Shown one piece after another: positions 7,759 to 16,904 of a stretch of DNA of 32,526 nt; position 1 is the first letter of the stretch, and the number at the start of each line of letters is the position of its first letter. Under the pieces are notes generated by a model that did no database searches, was not told where the DNA came from, and saw only the letters and a program-made list of their open reading frames with translations. Source of the stretch: Burkholderiaceae bacterium (GTDB lineage: Bacteria; Pseudomonadota; Gammaproteobacteria; Burkholderiales; Burkholderiaceae_D); assembly GCA_019751755.1 (NCBI GenBank), contig JAIENA010000018.1:1-32526 (forward strand), written 5' to 3'. Position numbers and translations under genes: made by a program.

Positions 7759-8121
7759 ATGGGAATCAATTTCAAGGACGCCATCGGCATGCATGCCGAT
7801 GCACTGCACTTGCGTGCCGATCGCACGCGCATCCTGGCCACCAATATCGCGAATGAAAACACCCCGGGCTTCAAGGCCCAGGACATGGATTTCGGCGCCA
7901 TGCTGGCCAACCACCAGGCCTCCGAAAAAGGCCAACCGACTTTTGAAGGCGATCAGGGCCGCATGTTCCGCGTGCCTTTCCACCCGACCCGTGACGGCAA
8001 CACCGTCGAGATCGGCGTCGAGCAGGCCGCGTTTTCACAGAATTCCACTGAATTTGGCACCAGCCTCACCTTCGTCAACATGAAGCTGAAGGGCCTGGCC
8101 AAGGCCATCAACGGCCAGTAA
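7759..8121 (+). CDS. flgB: Flagellar proximal rod protein FlgB
   Basis: FlgB forms part of the proximal rod at the base of the drive shaft. The product is 120 residues, close to the family norm. It opens with MGINFKDAIGMHADAL and the rod/hook signature LATNIANENTPGFKAQDMDF, and ends with FVNMKLKGLAKAINGQ, the C-terminal coiled-coil half. An upstream in-frame ATG at 7702 would add 19 residues unlike FlgB; the 7759 ATG has GGGGGAAGG just before it. It is the first gene of the flgB-L operon. Confidence 0.94.
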   Translation: MGINFKDAIGMHADALHLRADRTRILATNIANENTPGFKAQDMDFGAMLANHQASEKGQPTFEGDQGRMFRVPFHPTRDGNTVEIGVEQAAFSQNSTEFGTSLTFVNMKLKGLAKAINGQ

Positions 8122-8159
8122 TCCGGATAACTTCAGACCCCAACGAAGAGGGCCGCCCC

Positions 8160-8576
8160 ATGAGCTTCAAAGATATTTCCCAAATCGCCGGTTCGGCGAT
8201 GGCGGCGCAGACCGTGCGCCTCAATACCGTGGCCAGTAATTTGGCCAACGCGGAATCGGTTGCCGGCAGCGAAGGTCAGACCTATCGCGCCCGCAAGCCG
8301 GTGTTCGCCACCATGATGCAGGAAGGCGGCGGCGAAGGCGTCGGTGGCCGCGTGCAAGTGGTGGACGTGGTGGAAAGTAATGAACCATTGCGCCAGGTGT
8401 ATGAACCAGGCAATCCGCTGGCCAACGCGGAAGGCATGGTGTTTTATCCCAACGTGAACCAGGTGGCGGAAATGACGGACATGATGTCGGCCGCGCGCGC
8501 ATTTGAAACCAATGTCGAAGTGCTGGGCCGCATCCGCGGCATGCAGCAGTCGCTGCTAAAACTGGGCGAGAACTAA
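8160..8576 (+). CDS. flgC: Flagellar proximal rod protein FlgC
   Basis: FlgC is a proximal rod subunit. The 138-residue product begins MSFKDISQIAGSAMAAQ and has the rod signature LNTVASNLANAESV. A central insertion (YRARKPVFATMMQ) is usual for FlgC. The C-terminal helix includes NPLANAEGMVFYPNVN and EMTDMMSAARAFETNVEVL, a strong family match. AGAGG precedes the ATG by about nine bases. It lies 38 bases after flgB and 4 bases before flgD. Confidence 0.95.
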   Translation: MSFKDISQIAGSAMAAQTVRLNTVASNLANAESVAGSEGQTYRARKPVFATMMQEGGGEGVGGRVQVVDVVESNEPLRQVYEPGNPLANAEGMVFYPNVNQVAEMTDMMSAARAFETNVEVLGRIRGMQQSLLKLGEN

Positions 8577-8580
8577 TCCC

Positions 8581-9258
8581 ATGCAAACCAATCTATTCAC
8601 CAATACCAACACCAGCGCGGCCAACCAGACCTCGGTCGGCACCAATCCGTTGTCGACCGGCAGCGAAACCTCGCTAATGTTCACCAAGCTGTTGGTGGCG
8701 CAAGTCAAAAACCAGGATCCGCTGTCGCCCAACGACCCGGCCGCGTTCGTGTCGCAACTGACGCAGTTGTCGCAAACCGAAGCGCTGCAGAAACTGTCGA
8801 CGCTGACCAGCACCAACGCCACGGTCCTGCAAGGCATGCAGGCGCTGTCGCTGGGCGCGCAGATCGGTTCCGACCTGACGGTATCGGCGGAAAGCGTGTC
8901 GATCGGCGAGACCCCGGCGCGCGGCAGCTTTACGCTGGAGTCGCCGAGCACCGCCACCACCCTGGTGCTGACCGGCGTCGATGGCGTCGAACATAAAGTC
9001 AGCCTGGGCATGCGCGCCGCCGGCAACGTGCCGTTCGTGCTGGACCCGGCCTCCATGGGCCTGCCTTATGGCGACTACAAGATGCGCGTTGAAACCAGCA
9101 CCAAGGAAAGCCCGCCGATGGAACTGACCGGACGCCTCAACAGTGTGCGACTGGGCGCCGGCGGCGCGGTGGTGCTGAACATCGCTGGCGTTGGCGAAGT
9201 CTCGCCGAGCGCTATTTCCGCCTTCAATGGCAAATCCACGGTTGCAAGTACAAACTGA
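8581..9258 (+). CDS. flgD: Flagellar hook scaffold (cap) protein FlgD
   Basis: FlgD caps the growing hook so that FlgE can polymerise, and is then discarded. The product has 225 residues. The N-terminal export and capping region holds the signature FTKLLVAQVKNQDPLSPND followed by FVSQLTQLSQTEALQKL. The centre and C-terminal half form a Tudor/FnIII-like beta domain (about residues 95-185), as in other FlgD proteins. It sits four bases after flgC and is followed by its client, flgE. Confidence 0.93.
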   Translation: MQTNLFTNTNTSAANQTSVGTNPLSTGSETSLMFTKLLVAQVKNQDPLSPNDPAAFVSQLTQLSQTEALQKLSTLTSTNATVLQGMQALSLGAQIGSDLTVSAESVSIGETPARGSFTLESPSTATTLVLTGVDGVEHKVSLGMRAAGNVPFVLDPASMGLPYGDYKMRVETSTKESPPMELTGRLNSVRLGAGGAVVLNIAGVGEVSPSAISAFNGKSTVASTN

Positions 9259-9312
9259 GCCAACTTGGCACATCCCCTCGCTACTTCTGTTCTGAACTGA
9301 AAGGAAACCATC

Positions 9313-10578
9313 ATGGGCTTCGATATCGCAATGTCTGGCATCCAGGCTATTAACGAACAACTGGGTACCATCTCCAATAACATCGCCAACGCCGGCACGT
9401 TCGGCTTCAAGTCCAGCCGCGCCAACTTCGCCTCGCAATATGCGGGCGACCAGGCATCGGGCACCAAGATCGGTTCCGTTTCGCAAAGTATCGGCAATAT
9501 CGGCAATACCACGCAGACCGGCCGTGGCATGGATGCGGCGATCAACGGCCGCGGCTTCTTCGTGGTCCAGGACGGCCTGGGCGCGCCTCAATATACCCGC
9601 GTCGGTATTTTTGATTCGGACGCCAACGGCTTCCTGGTCGACCAGGCCGGCCGCCGCGTGCAAGGTTTCGCGCAAGCGCCAGGCTCAACCGTACTGGGCC
9701 CGCTCGGCGACTTGACGCTGCCAGGCGGCCAGATTCCTGCCGTCGCCACCACCAAGCTGACCTATACCAGCAACTTCTCGGCGGACTGGAAAGTGCCGGT
9801 GGCCACCGCCGTCTTCGAGGATCCAAATCCGACCACGTTGCCACCAAAAGTACCGGATCCGAGCTCCTACAACATGTCGCGCGTTTCCGTGGCATACGAT
9901 GCGCGCGGCAATCAGCACAGCATTACGCAATACTTCATCAAGACCGACGCCAGCACCGTGACCGTCAAATATGCGGTCGATGGCAACCCGAGCGGGACGC
10001 CAGTGAATCAGGATGCGGTATTGAAATTCAATTCCGACGGTAAATTGGAAACGATTAATGGCACCGCAATTACCGAGGTGCCGCCACCGACCCATACCCT
10101 GGCATTGGCCTTGAACAACAACGGTGCGGTGGACCCACTGACGATCTCGGTTGATTATCTGGGCGGCACCATGTACGCCGGCGAAGCCTCGACCTCCGTC
10201 AACAAATCCGATGGTTATGGCGCCGGCAACTTTACCGGCACCGAAATCGACCGTGATGGCTCCTTGATCGCCAAATATTCGAATGGTCAGCGCCAGACCG
10301 TGGGTAAGATCGCTCTGGCGACCTTCCCGTCGGAAACCTCGCTGGTGCCGACGTCCGACACCAGCTGGTCCGCCAACCTGGCGTCCGGCACGCCGCTGTA
10401 CACCACGCCAGGCGTGGGCATGGCCGGCTCGCTGTCGACCTCGGCACTGGAAAACTCGAACGTCGACGTCACCACCGAACTGGTGGGCCTGATGACGGCG
10501 CAGCGCAACTACCAGGCCAACTCGAAAGTGCTGCAGACGGAAAGCACCGTGCTGCAGTCGCTGATGCAGGCCATGTAA
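9313..10578 (+). CDS. flgE: Flagellar hook protein FlgE
   Basis: FlgE polymerises into the curved hook that acts as a universal joint. At 421 residues it has typical length. The N-terminal rod/hook signature is GTISNNIANAGTFGFKSSRA, followed by FVVQDGLGAPQYTRVGIFD. The C-terminal helix ends VDVTTELVGLMTAQRNYQAN with KVLQTESTVLQSLMQAM. The central, surface-exposed region is Thr/Asp/Asn-rich and not conserved. AAAGGA lies about nine bases before the ATG. FliK, which sets hook length, is encoded upstream in this window. Confidence 0.95.
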   Translation: MGFDIAMSGIQAINEQLGTISNNIANAGTFGFKSSRANFASQYAGDQASGTKIGSVSQSIGNIGNTTQTGRGMDAAINGRGFFVVQDGLGAPQYTRVGIFDSDANGFLVDQAGRRVQGFAQAPGSTVLGPLGDLTLPGGQIPAVATTKLTYTSNFSADWKVPVATAVFEDPNPTTLPPKVPDPSSYNMSRVSVAYDARGNQHSITQYFIKTDASTVTVKYAVDGNPSGTPVNQDAVLKFNSDGKLETINGTAITEVPPPTHTLALALNNNGAVDPLTISVDYLGGTMYAGEASTSVNKSDGYGAGNFTGTEIDRDGSLIAKYSNGQRQTVGKIALATFPSETSLVPTSDTSWSANLASGTPLYTTPGVGMAGSLSTSALENSNVDVTTELVGLMTAQRNYQANSKVLQTESTVLQSLMQAM

Positions 10579-10603
10579 TCGACGCTGAAGCCACCACTGA
10601 ACC

Positions 10604-11332
10604 ATGGACGCATTGATTTATACCGCCCTGACCGGCGCCGAACTGGCGCTGCGCGGGCAACAGGTGCACGCCAATAACCTGGCCAACATCGACACGGCCG
10701 GCTTCCGCGCCACCTTGATGCTGGCCACCACCCAGTCGATGCCGGGTTATGGCTATGACGACCGGCATGGCTCGAAAATGCAGGCCGATGCGATCAACAC
10801 CAAGGCGGGCGTCCTGAAAAGCACCGGGCGCGACCTGGACGTGGCGGTCGGCGGCAACGGCTACTTCGCCGTGCAGACCGCCGCCGGCGGCGAAGCCTAC
10901 ACCCGCGCCGGCAGCATCACGCTCGACGCCGACGGCACCATGACCGTCAACGGCATGCAGTTGCTTGGTGGTGGCGGCCCGATCCGCCTGCCGCCCCATT
11001 CGCGGGTCGAATTCGGCATCGATGGCACGATTTCCATTCAGCCGCCGGGCGGTGCCAATATGACCGTGGTGGACAAGCTCAAACTGGTGAATGCGGAAGC
11101 TTCCGAACTGACCAAAAACGCCAGCGGCCTGCTGGTGGCGCGCAATGGCCAACCTTTGCAGGTCGATCCCAATGTGCAGGTGCGCGGCGGCTTCCTGGAA
11201 GGTAGCAATGTGTCGGCCGTGGAAGAAATGGTCGCCGTGATGAGCTTGAACCGTACCTTCGACGTACAAATGAAAATGTTCCAGGCCAGCGACAAGATGA
11301 CCGAGGCCGGCAACCGCCTGGTCGGCGGATAA
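10604..11332 (+). CDS. flgF: Flagellar proximal rod protein FlgF
   Basis: FlgF is the rod subunit between FlgB/FlgC and FlgG. The 242-residue product starts MDALIYTALTGAELALRGQQ, a FlgF-type opening, and carries the rod signature HANNLANIDTAGFRA. A middle part with TRAGSITLDADGTMTVNG is shared with FlgG. The end is FLEGSNVSAVEEMVAVMSL and a terminal helix. FlgF is distinguished from FlgG by its start, its shorter length and its position between flgE and flgG. No strong ribosome site is visible. Confidence 0.93.
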   Translation: MDALIYTALTGAELALRGQQVHANNLANIDTAGFRATLMLATTQSMPGYGYDDRHGSKMQADAINTKAGVLKSTGRDLDVAVGGNGYFAVQTAAGGEAYTRAGSITLDADGTMTVNGMQLLGGGGPIRLPPHSRVEFGIDGTISIQPPGGANMTVVDKLKLVNAEASELTKNASGLLVARNGQPLQVDPNVQVRGGFLEGSNVSAVEEMVAVMSLNRTFDVQMKMFQASDKMTEAGNRLVGG

Positions 11333-11348
11333 TCACCCACAAGGCCAT

Positions 11349-11376
11349 GGGTGCCGGGCATTCCGGCCGGGCACCC
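11349..11376 (+). other. Hairpin between flgF and flgG
   Basis: GGGTGCC at 11349-11355 pairs with GGCACCC at 11370-11376, with a further partial stem inside. There is no T tract after it, so it is unlikely to end transcription fully. It could stabilise upstream RNA or partly reduce read-through into flgG, which has its own strong ribosome site (TAGGAG) just downstream. Confidence 0.4.
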
Positions 11377-11394
11377 ACACTTTAGGAGTAAATC

Positions 11395-12186
11395 ATGAAT
11401 CCAGCAATGTGGATCAGCAAGACCGGCATCCAGGCGCAGGACGCCAAACTGCAGGCGATCGCCAACAACCTGGCCAACGCCAATACGGTTGGCTTCAAGC
11501 GCGACCGCGTGTCGTTCCAGGATTTGCACTATTCGATCGAACAACAGCCGGGCGCGCAGCGCGCGGACAACAACACGCTGTCGCCATCCGGCGTGCAGTT
11601 GGGTAACGGTACGCAAGTCGCCGGCACCCACAAGATCTTTACCAACGGCACCATCCAGAACACCACCAATGCGCTGGACGTGGCCATCAGCGGCCAGGGT
11701 TTCCTGCAGGTGCGCCGCCCGAACGGCGAAGCAGCCTTCACCCGCTCCGGCCAATTGCAACTCGACGCCAACGGTATCCTGGTGAACGCCTCCGGCTTGC
11801 CGCTGGTGCCGCAGATCACGATTCCCGCCAACGCCACCGCCGTGACGATCGCGGAAAACGGTACGGTATCGGCCAGCACCGCCGGCTCACCGACGCCGAC
11901 CGTGGTGGGCCAGCTGACACTGACCTCGTTCATCAACCCGGCCGGCTTGCAGGCGCTGGGCGACAACCTGTTTGCGGAAACCGCCTCGTCCGGCACGCCG
12001 ACCGAAGGCGCCCCGGGCACCGACCAGTACGGCAAACTGAAGCAAGGTGCGCTGGAAGGCTCGAACGTGCAGGTGGTGGAAGAAATGGTCGACATGATCG
12101 CCACCCAGCGCGCATATGAAATGAATACCAAAGTCCTGTCCGCAGCGGAAAACATGCTGCAATACTTGGCCCAGGCAGCACGCTGA
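11395..12186 (+). CDS. flgG: Flagellar distal rod protein FlgG
   Basis: FlgG forms the distal rod, the part that crosses the P and L rings. The product has 263 residues, the standard size, starting MNPAMWISKTGIQAQDAKL with the rod signature IANNLANANTVGFKRDR. It then has TRSGQLQLDANGILVNASG and ends GALEGSNVQVVEEMVDMIAT with the helix QRAYEMNTKVLSAAENML. Translation is signalled by AGGAG seven to eight bases upstream. Its stop overlaps the flgH start (TGATG). Confidence 0.96.
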   Translation: MNPAMWISKTGIQAQDAKLQAIANNLANANTVGFKRDRVSFQDLHYSIEQQPGAQRADNNTLSPSGVQLGNGTQVAGTHKIFTNGTIQNTTNALDVAISGQGFLQVRRPNGEAAFTRSGQLQLDANGILVNASGLPLVPQITIPANATAVTIAENGTVSASTAGSPTPTVVGQLTLTSFINPAGLQALGDNLFAETASSGTPTEGAPGTDQYGKLKQGALEGSNVQVVEEMVDMIATQRAYEMNTKVLSAAENMLQYLAQAAR

Positions 12187-12854
12187 TGAAATCCCTGTTG
12201 TTGGCGGCGCTCGCCCTGGCGTTGACCGGCTGCGCCGTGGTGCAGCCGCCTCCAGTGCGGCCCGCTCCGTTCGACGATGCCCCCGCCATGGGACGCTCGC
12301 CGCAACCGGTGCAGCGCGGTACCTCGGGCGGGGTGTTCGCGCCCGATTCCGGCGTTTCCCTGTATTCCGACAGCCGCGCCTTCCGCGTCGGCGATGTCGT
12401 CACCGTGCTGCTCGAAGAAACCACCAACGCCTCGAAATCGGCCGGCACCAAGTTCAGCAAGGATTCCGGCGTCAACGTCGCCGCCCCCGGCCTGCTCGGC
12501 AAAACCTTCCCGAAAGCGGCGATTGACCTGAATGCGGGCCGCACGTTTGAAGGCGACGCCACCAGCACCCAGCAAAACGCCCTGTCCGGCGCCATCACGG
12601 TGGTGGTGCAGGAAGTGATGCCGAACGGCTTGCTGCGCCTGGCCGGCGAAAAGCTGCTGACGCTGAACCAGGGCGAGGAATTCATCCGCCTGCGCGGCTA
12701 TGTGCGCGCCGCCGACATCGATGCCGACAACAAGGTGTCATCGCTGCGCATCGCCAATGCGCGCATTGCCTACTCGGGATCGGGCACCCTGGCCGATTCC
12801 AACTCCCCCGGCTGGCTGACCCGCTTCTTTACCAGCACCCTGATGCCGTTCTAA
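12186..12854 (+). CDS. flgH: Flagellar L-ring lipoprotein FlgH
   Basis: FlgH builds the outer-membrane L ring that acts as a bushing for the rod. The 222-residue product has a lipoprotein signal with lipobox LTGC (lipidated Cys16). Family features include GVFAPDSGVSLYSDSRAFRV, the segment VGDVVTVLLEETTNASKSA, and the C-terminal LLRLAGEKLLTLNQGEEFIR with RIANARIAYSGSGTLADSN. Length is normal. Its ATG shares a base with the flgG stop, so translation is probably coupled. Confidence 0.96.
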   Translation: MKSLLLAALALALTGCAVVQPPPVRPAPFDDAPAMGRSPQPVQRGTSGGVFAPDSGVSLYSDSRAFRVGDVVTVLLEETTNASKSAGTKFSKDSGVNVAAPGLLGKTFPKAAIDLNAGRTFEGDATSTQQNALSGAITVVVQEVMPNGLLRLAGEKLLTLNQGEEFIRLRGYVRAADIDADNKVSSLRIANARIAYSGSGTLADSNSPGWLTRFFTSTLMPF

Positions 12855-12863
12855 GGTGGCGCC

Positions 12864-13988
12864 ATGAAACCTCACGTATTGACCCGTTTTGCCGCCCTCG
12901 CCATCGTCGCCACGGCGGCGCTGTCCGCCGCCCTGCCGGTGCACGCCGCACAAACCCTGCGCAACCTCATCACGGTCGAGGGCGTGCGCGACAATCCATT
13001 GGTCGGCTATGGCATGGTGGTCGGCCTGGCCGGCTCCGGCGACACCACGCAGGTCAAGTTTGCCAGCCAGTCCGTCATCAACATGCTCAAGCAATTCGGC
13101 GTGAAAATGCCGGACGGCACCGATGCGAAAAGCAAAAACGTGGCAGCGGTGATGGTTTCGGCGGTGTTTCCGCCCGGCTACCGCCGTGGCCAGGCCATCG
13201 ACATCACCGTGTCGTCGCTGGGCGACGCGAAAAGCTTACGGGGCGGCACCCTGCTGCTGACGCCACTGAAGGCGGCCGACAACGAAGTCTATGCATTGGC
13301 CCAGGGCAATGTGGTGGTTGGCGGCTTTGCCGCCGGCGGCAAGAGCGGCTCCTCGGTCACGGTGAATACGCCGACCGCGGGCCGGATCCCGAATGGCGCC
13401 ATGATTGAGCGCGAAATCGCCACCGATTTCGCCACCAGGCCGTCGGTGCGCCTGTCGCTGCGCCACCCGCATTTCCAGACCGCGACCAATATCGTTGAAT
13501 CGATCAACCGCCAGTTCGGCCAGATCGCCACCACCGCCGATGGCAGCAGCATCGAAGTGGCGGCACCGGACAATCCGACCCAGCGCGTCGCCTTCATGGC
13601 CAAGCTGCAGGCGCTGCCGATTGACGTCGGCGATGAAACGCCGAGAGTCGTGTTCAATTCGCGCACCGGCACCGTGGTGATCGCGGAAGGCCTGCGGGTG
13701 CGGCCAGCCGCCGTCACGCACGGCTCGCTGAAGGTCACAATTGAAGAGAGCACCAAGGTCAGCCAGCCCAATGCACTGTCGCAGGGCGGCACCACGCAGG
13801 CCTCGGCCCAGTCGCAAGTGAGCGTCGACCAGAACGCCGCGCAAACCTTCAAATGGCCGGGCGGCGCCCGCCTGCAAACCATTATCGACACCATCAACAG
13901 CCTGGGCGCGACGCCGGACGACATCATGGCGATCTTGCAGGCACTCGACCAGGCCGGCGCGATTGAGGGCGAGTTGGTGGTGATTTAG
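12864..13988 (+). CDS. flgI: Flagellar P-ring protein FlgI
   Basis: FlgI forms the periplasmic P ring. The 374-residue product has a Sec signal peptide (about residues 1-29, ending VHAA) and the highly conserved mature start [20 protein letters not shown] with [15 protein letters not shown]. Later blocks are typical too: [47 protein letters not shown] and the C-terminal [25 protein letters not shown] lies just before the ATG. Its chaperone FlgA is encoded in inverted orientation 5 kb upstream. Confidence 0.96.
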   Translation: MKPHVLTRFAALAIVATAALSAALPVHAAQTLRNLITVEGVRDNPLVGYGMVVGLAGSGDTTQVKFASQSVINMLKQFGVKMPDGTDAKSKNVAAVMVSAVFPPGYRRGQAIDITVSSLGDAKSLRGGTLLLTPLKAADNEVYALAQGNVVVGGFAAGGKSGSSVTVNTPTAGRIPNGAMIEREIATDFATRPSVRLSLRHPHFQTATNIVESINRQFGQIATTADGSSIEVAAPDNPTQRVAFMAKLQALPIDVGDETPRVVFNSRTGTVVIAEGLRVRPAAVTHGSLKVTIEESTKVSQPNALSQGGTTQASAQSQVSVDQNAAQTFKWPGGARLQTIIDTINSLGATPDDIMAILQALDQAGAIEGELVVI

Positions 13989-14025
13989 TAAAAATAGCGC
14001 GTGTAAGTAGATTTTAGGAGTGACG

Positions 14026-14511
14026 ATGGATAACCGATTAGCCCCGCTGTTGCCCCGGCAACTGAACATGGGCAAACAGGATGGGCTGGCGCCGATTCAG
14101 GATGCGGCCAGCCAGGCGGCCGAAGCCGCCGCCGCCACGGATCCGGTCGATCCCACATACCGCGCCAAAGCCACCGAAGCCGCCGTCAAGTTTGAATCGT
14201 TTTTCATCTCGCACATGCTGCACCAGATGCGTAACTCCGGCCGCGCACTGCAGGAAGACGACAGTGGCCAGCGCGACAAGACCAACGACGACATGCTGGA
14301 CATGGCCGACAACCTGGTGGCCGACCAGATGGCGGGCCGCCGCGCGTTCGGCGTTGCCGACGCGATCTTACGTCAACTGTTGCCGCCGCCCGCGCCGGCG
14401 GCCACCCCGCCGGGCGCCGCGCTGCCGCTCCACCCCACCGCCGCCCCGATGCCACTTTCCGAAGGACAACGAAAAGTGTTGCCTGACATAAAATCTTCGC
14501 CGGCGATTTAA
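14026..14511 (+). CDS. flgJ: FlgJ rod-cap protein lacking the muramidase domain
   Basis: This is the rod scaffold that guides rod assembly. The ATG at 14026 has AGGAG five bases upstream; the GTG at 14020 lies inside that site and is rejected. The 161-residue product carries the rod-binding domain (about residues 45-120): AAVKFESFFISHMLHQMRNS, then DDMLDMADNLVADQM, then AGRRAFGVADAILRQL. A Pro/Ala-rich tail with no recognisable domain follows. Typical betaproteobacterial FlgJ is about 300 residues with a C-terminal GH73 domain; here that activity is on a separate gene at 6115-6936. It lies between flgI and flgK as usual. Confidence 0.92.
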   Translation: MDNRLAPLLPRQLNMGKQDGLAPIQDAASQAAEAAAATDPVDPTYRAKATEAAVKFESFFISHMLHQMRNSGRALQEDDSGQRDKTNDDMLDMADNLVADQMAGRRAFGVADAILRQLLPPPAPAATPPGAALPLHPTAAPMPLSEGQRKVLPDIKSSPAI

Positions 14512-14605
14512 TTTTCGGCCGTCGCCGGTCGCCTGTATCAGATAACCGGCCGGACTCCATGCAAACAGCAGGCAATCCCGGCCACTACCTGGAAAGACTT
14601 GCTAC

Positions 14606-15973
14606 ATGAGCATCATCAATAACGCATTGTCTGGCGCCCTCGCCGCGCAAACCGCGCTGACGACGACCAGTCAGAATATTGCCAATATGCAAACCAAGGG
14701 CTACACGCGCCAGGGCGTCAACCTTGGTTCGGTGGGTCCCGGGATCACCAGCAAGGCGCCTGGCATGGGCGTGGAAGTCACCGGCCTGAGCCGCTTTACC
14801 GATGCGTACAAGAGCCAGCAACTGTGGCGCGCCGCGTCCGAGCAGGGGCAATACAGCCAGAATCAGCCTTATTTGTCGCAACTGGAACGCGTGATGGGCG
14901 ATGACAAGTCCAGCATCAGCGCCGGCGTCGACCAGTTCTTCAAGGCATTGAATGCCGCTGGCGTTGATCCAACGTCGACGCCGCTGCGCCAGCAAGTCGT
15001 GACGGCCGCCAACGCCATGTCGCAGCACTTCAACAGTATTTACAATGTGATGGCCAACCAGCGGCTGTCGATCGACCAGCAGCGCCAGGCATTGATTCCC
15101 AACATCAACGCCGACATTGACGCGATTGCCCGCCTGAACCAGAACGTGATCGGCGCCGAAGCGCTGGGCACCAACGTGTCGACACTGATCGATGAGCGCG
15201 ACCTGGCGATCGACCGACTGGCCTCGAAACTGTCGATTGAAGTGATCGACCAGGCGGACGGTTCGCGCAGCGTATCGCTGCGCACCGGCCAACCACTGGT
15301 GATCGGCCCGCAAGGTTCGACCATGTCGTTCAGCCAGACCGCCGACGGCGCGGTCTTGAACCTGACCTTCAACAAGAATACGTTTGAGCTGGACGACAGC
15401 GCGATGGGCGGCCAGATGGGTGGCCTGTCGCAATACCGCAATCAAATCCTGGCGCCGCTGCAGCAGTCGATCGTCGACATGGCGGACCAGTTGTCGACCA
15501 AGATCAATACCCAATTGCTGGCCGGCTCCGATGTCAACGGCAACCCCGGCATTGCGCTGTTCAATTTCAATGCCGCCAGCACCACCGGCATGTTGCAAAT
15601 CGACCCGGCGTTCGAAGCGAGCCAACTGGCGTTTTCCGCCGACGGCACTCCGGGCGACAGCGCCAACCTGCAAAACCTGATTGGCATCCGGACCCAATCC
15701 ATCACGCTGTCGTCGATCGGCTCGGTGCTGGTGGGGGATGCCGATACCCAAATGGTGGGCAAACTGGGCATCGACAGCCAGCAAAATCAGACGTTGCTGA
15801 AAACCGCCGGCACCATCCGGCAGCAGGCGGAAGACGACTGGAAGTCGACTTCCGGTGTCAACCAGGATGAGGAAGCAGTCAACCTGATGGAATTCCAGAA
15901 AATGTACCAGGCGAATATGAAGGCGATCGCTGTGGCCAATGAGCTGTTTGACTCGACCCTGGCGATGTTCTAA
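14606..15973 (+). CDS. flgK: Flagellar hook-filament junction protein FlgK (HAP1)
   Basis: FlgK is the first junction protein between hook and filament. The product is 455 residues, a moderate size for FlgK. The N-terminal signature is MSIINNALSGALAAQTAL then TSQNIANMQTKGYTRQGV. A long helical region follows (about 90-200, with LIDERDLAIDRLASKL), then a variable beta domain. The C-terminal helix is VNQDEEAVNLMEFQKMYQAN with KAIAVANELFDSTLAMF. It lies 94 bases after flgJ and 11 bases before flgL. FlgN, encoded upstream, should be its chaperone. Confidence 0.95.
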   Translation: MSIINNALSGALAAQTALTTTSQNIANMQTKGYTRQGVNLGSVGPGITSKAPGMGVEVTGLSRFTDAYKSQQLWRAASEQGQYSQNQPYLSQLERVMGDDKSSISAGVDQFFKALNAAGVDPTSTPLRQQVVTAANAMSQHFNSIYNVMANQRLSIDQQRQALIPNINADIDAIARLNQNVIGAEALGTNVSTLIDERDLAIDRLASKLSIEVIDQADGSRSVSLRTGQPLVIGPQGSTMSFSQTADGAVLNLTFNKNTFELDDSAMGGQMGGLSQYRNQILAPLQQSIVDMADQLSTKINTQLLAGSDVNGNPGIALFNFNAASTTGMLQIDPAFEASQLAFSADGTPGDSANLQNLIGIRTQSITLSSIGSVLVGDADTQMVGKLGIDSQQNQTLLKTAGTIRQQAEDDWKSTSGVNQDEEAVNLMEFQKMYQANMKAIAVANELFDSTLAMF

Positions 15974-15984
15974 GGAGCCCTAAC

Positions 15985-16899
15985 ATGCGTATCGCCACTT
16001 CACAATTCCAGGCTTCGATGAACCGCTCGTTGGCGGTGAACCAGGACAAGATCAGCAAGCTGACCGAGCAAATGGCGTCCGGTAACGCCGTGATGGTGCC
16101 GTCCGACGACCCGCTGACCAATGTGCGGATTTCGCGTCTGAACCGCGAAGAAGCCCAGGTCGGCCAGTACCGCGCCAATATCGACGCGGTGAAAATTCGT
16201 TTGCAAAAAAATGAAACCTTCCTGACCAGTACCGTCGGCGACATCAACCAGGTGCGCGACTTGCTGGTGTGGGCGCTTGATGGCGGCTCCGTCACGCCGG
16301 ACGACTTGCAGTCGATGAAGCAGTCGCTGGTCTCGCTGCGTGACTCGATGCTGTACAGCGCCAACGTGCGCGACGCCGAAGGCCGCTTCGTGTTTTCCGG
16401 CACCCTGACCGAAACCGACGCCATTACCTTCGATGAAAATGCAGCGGCCGGTTCGCGCTACTCCTATACTGGCAATGATGGCAAGCAGGAAGTCGTGGTC
16501 GGCAACGGGATTTCGCAAACCGCCAATGTCAACGTCAAGGGCCTGGAGTCGTTCCTGAACCAGATCGACGCCACCCTGGAAGGCTTGGCACAGCCCGGCG
16601 TGTCGTCCAACGATCCCGCCATGCACGCCACCCTGAAGGCCAACCTGGTGGGGGCGGATGAAACGCTGAATCTGGTGTCGACAAAAATCGCCGACCTGGG
16701 CGGCGCACAAAACATCATGGCGACGCTGGCCGACAACCACGCCAATGTCAGTCTGTCGAACCAGATGGCGCTGACCGACCTTGGCAAGCTCGACTACGGT
16801 GTCGCCGCGACAGATTTTAATGGCTACAATGTTGCTCTGCAATCCACTTACAAGGCCTATGCCAAAGTAAGCAACCTGTCTCTCTTTAACGTACTGTAA
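15985..16899 (+). CDS. flgL: Flagellar hook-filament junction protein FlgL (HAP3)
   Basis: FlgL is the second junction protein and resembles a short flagellin. It has 304 residues. The N-terminal flagellin-like helix reads MRIATSQFQASMNRSLAVN, followed by ISKLTEQMASGNAVMVPSDD, a typical FlgL stretch. The middle holds VRDAEGRFVFSGTLTETDAI, and the C-terminal helix ends LQSTYKAYAKVSNLSLFNVL. AAGGAG lies about nine bases before the ATG. The length and the single small central domain favour FlgL over a true flagellin. Confidence 0.95.
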   Translation: MRIATSQFQASMNRSLAVNQDKISKLTEQMASGNAVMVPSDDPLTNVRISRLNREEAQVGQYRANIDAVKIRLQKNETFLTSTVGDINQVRDLLVWALDGGSVTPDDLQSMKQSLVSLRDSMLYSANVRDAEGRFVFSGTLTETDAITFDENAAAGSRYSYTGNDGKQEVVVGNGISQTANVNVKGLESFLNQIDATLEGLAQPGVSSNDPAMHATLKANLVGADETLNLVSTKIADLGGAQNIMATLADNHANVSLSNQMALTDLGKLDYGVAATDFNGYNVALQSTYKAYAKVSNLSLFNVL

Positions 16900-16904
16900 C
16901 TCGC

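Noticed and set aside
14480..14560. Sigma-28 promoter before flgK
   Set aside because: A TAAA near 14489 has no GCCGATAA-like -10 at the expected 15-base distance; no convincing FliA promoter was found anywhere in the window.
15985..16899. Flagellin gene
   Set aside because: Length, position after flgK and the FlgL-type N-terminus fit FlgL; no true flagellin is present in the window.
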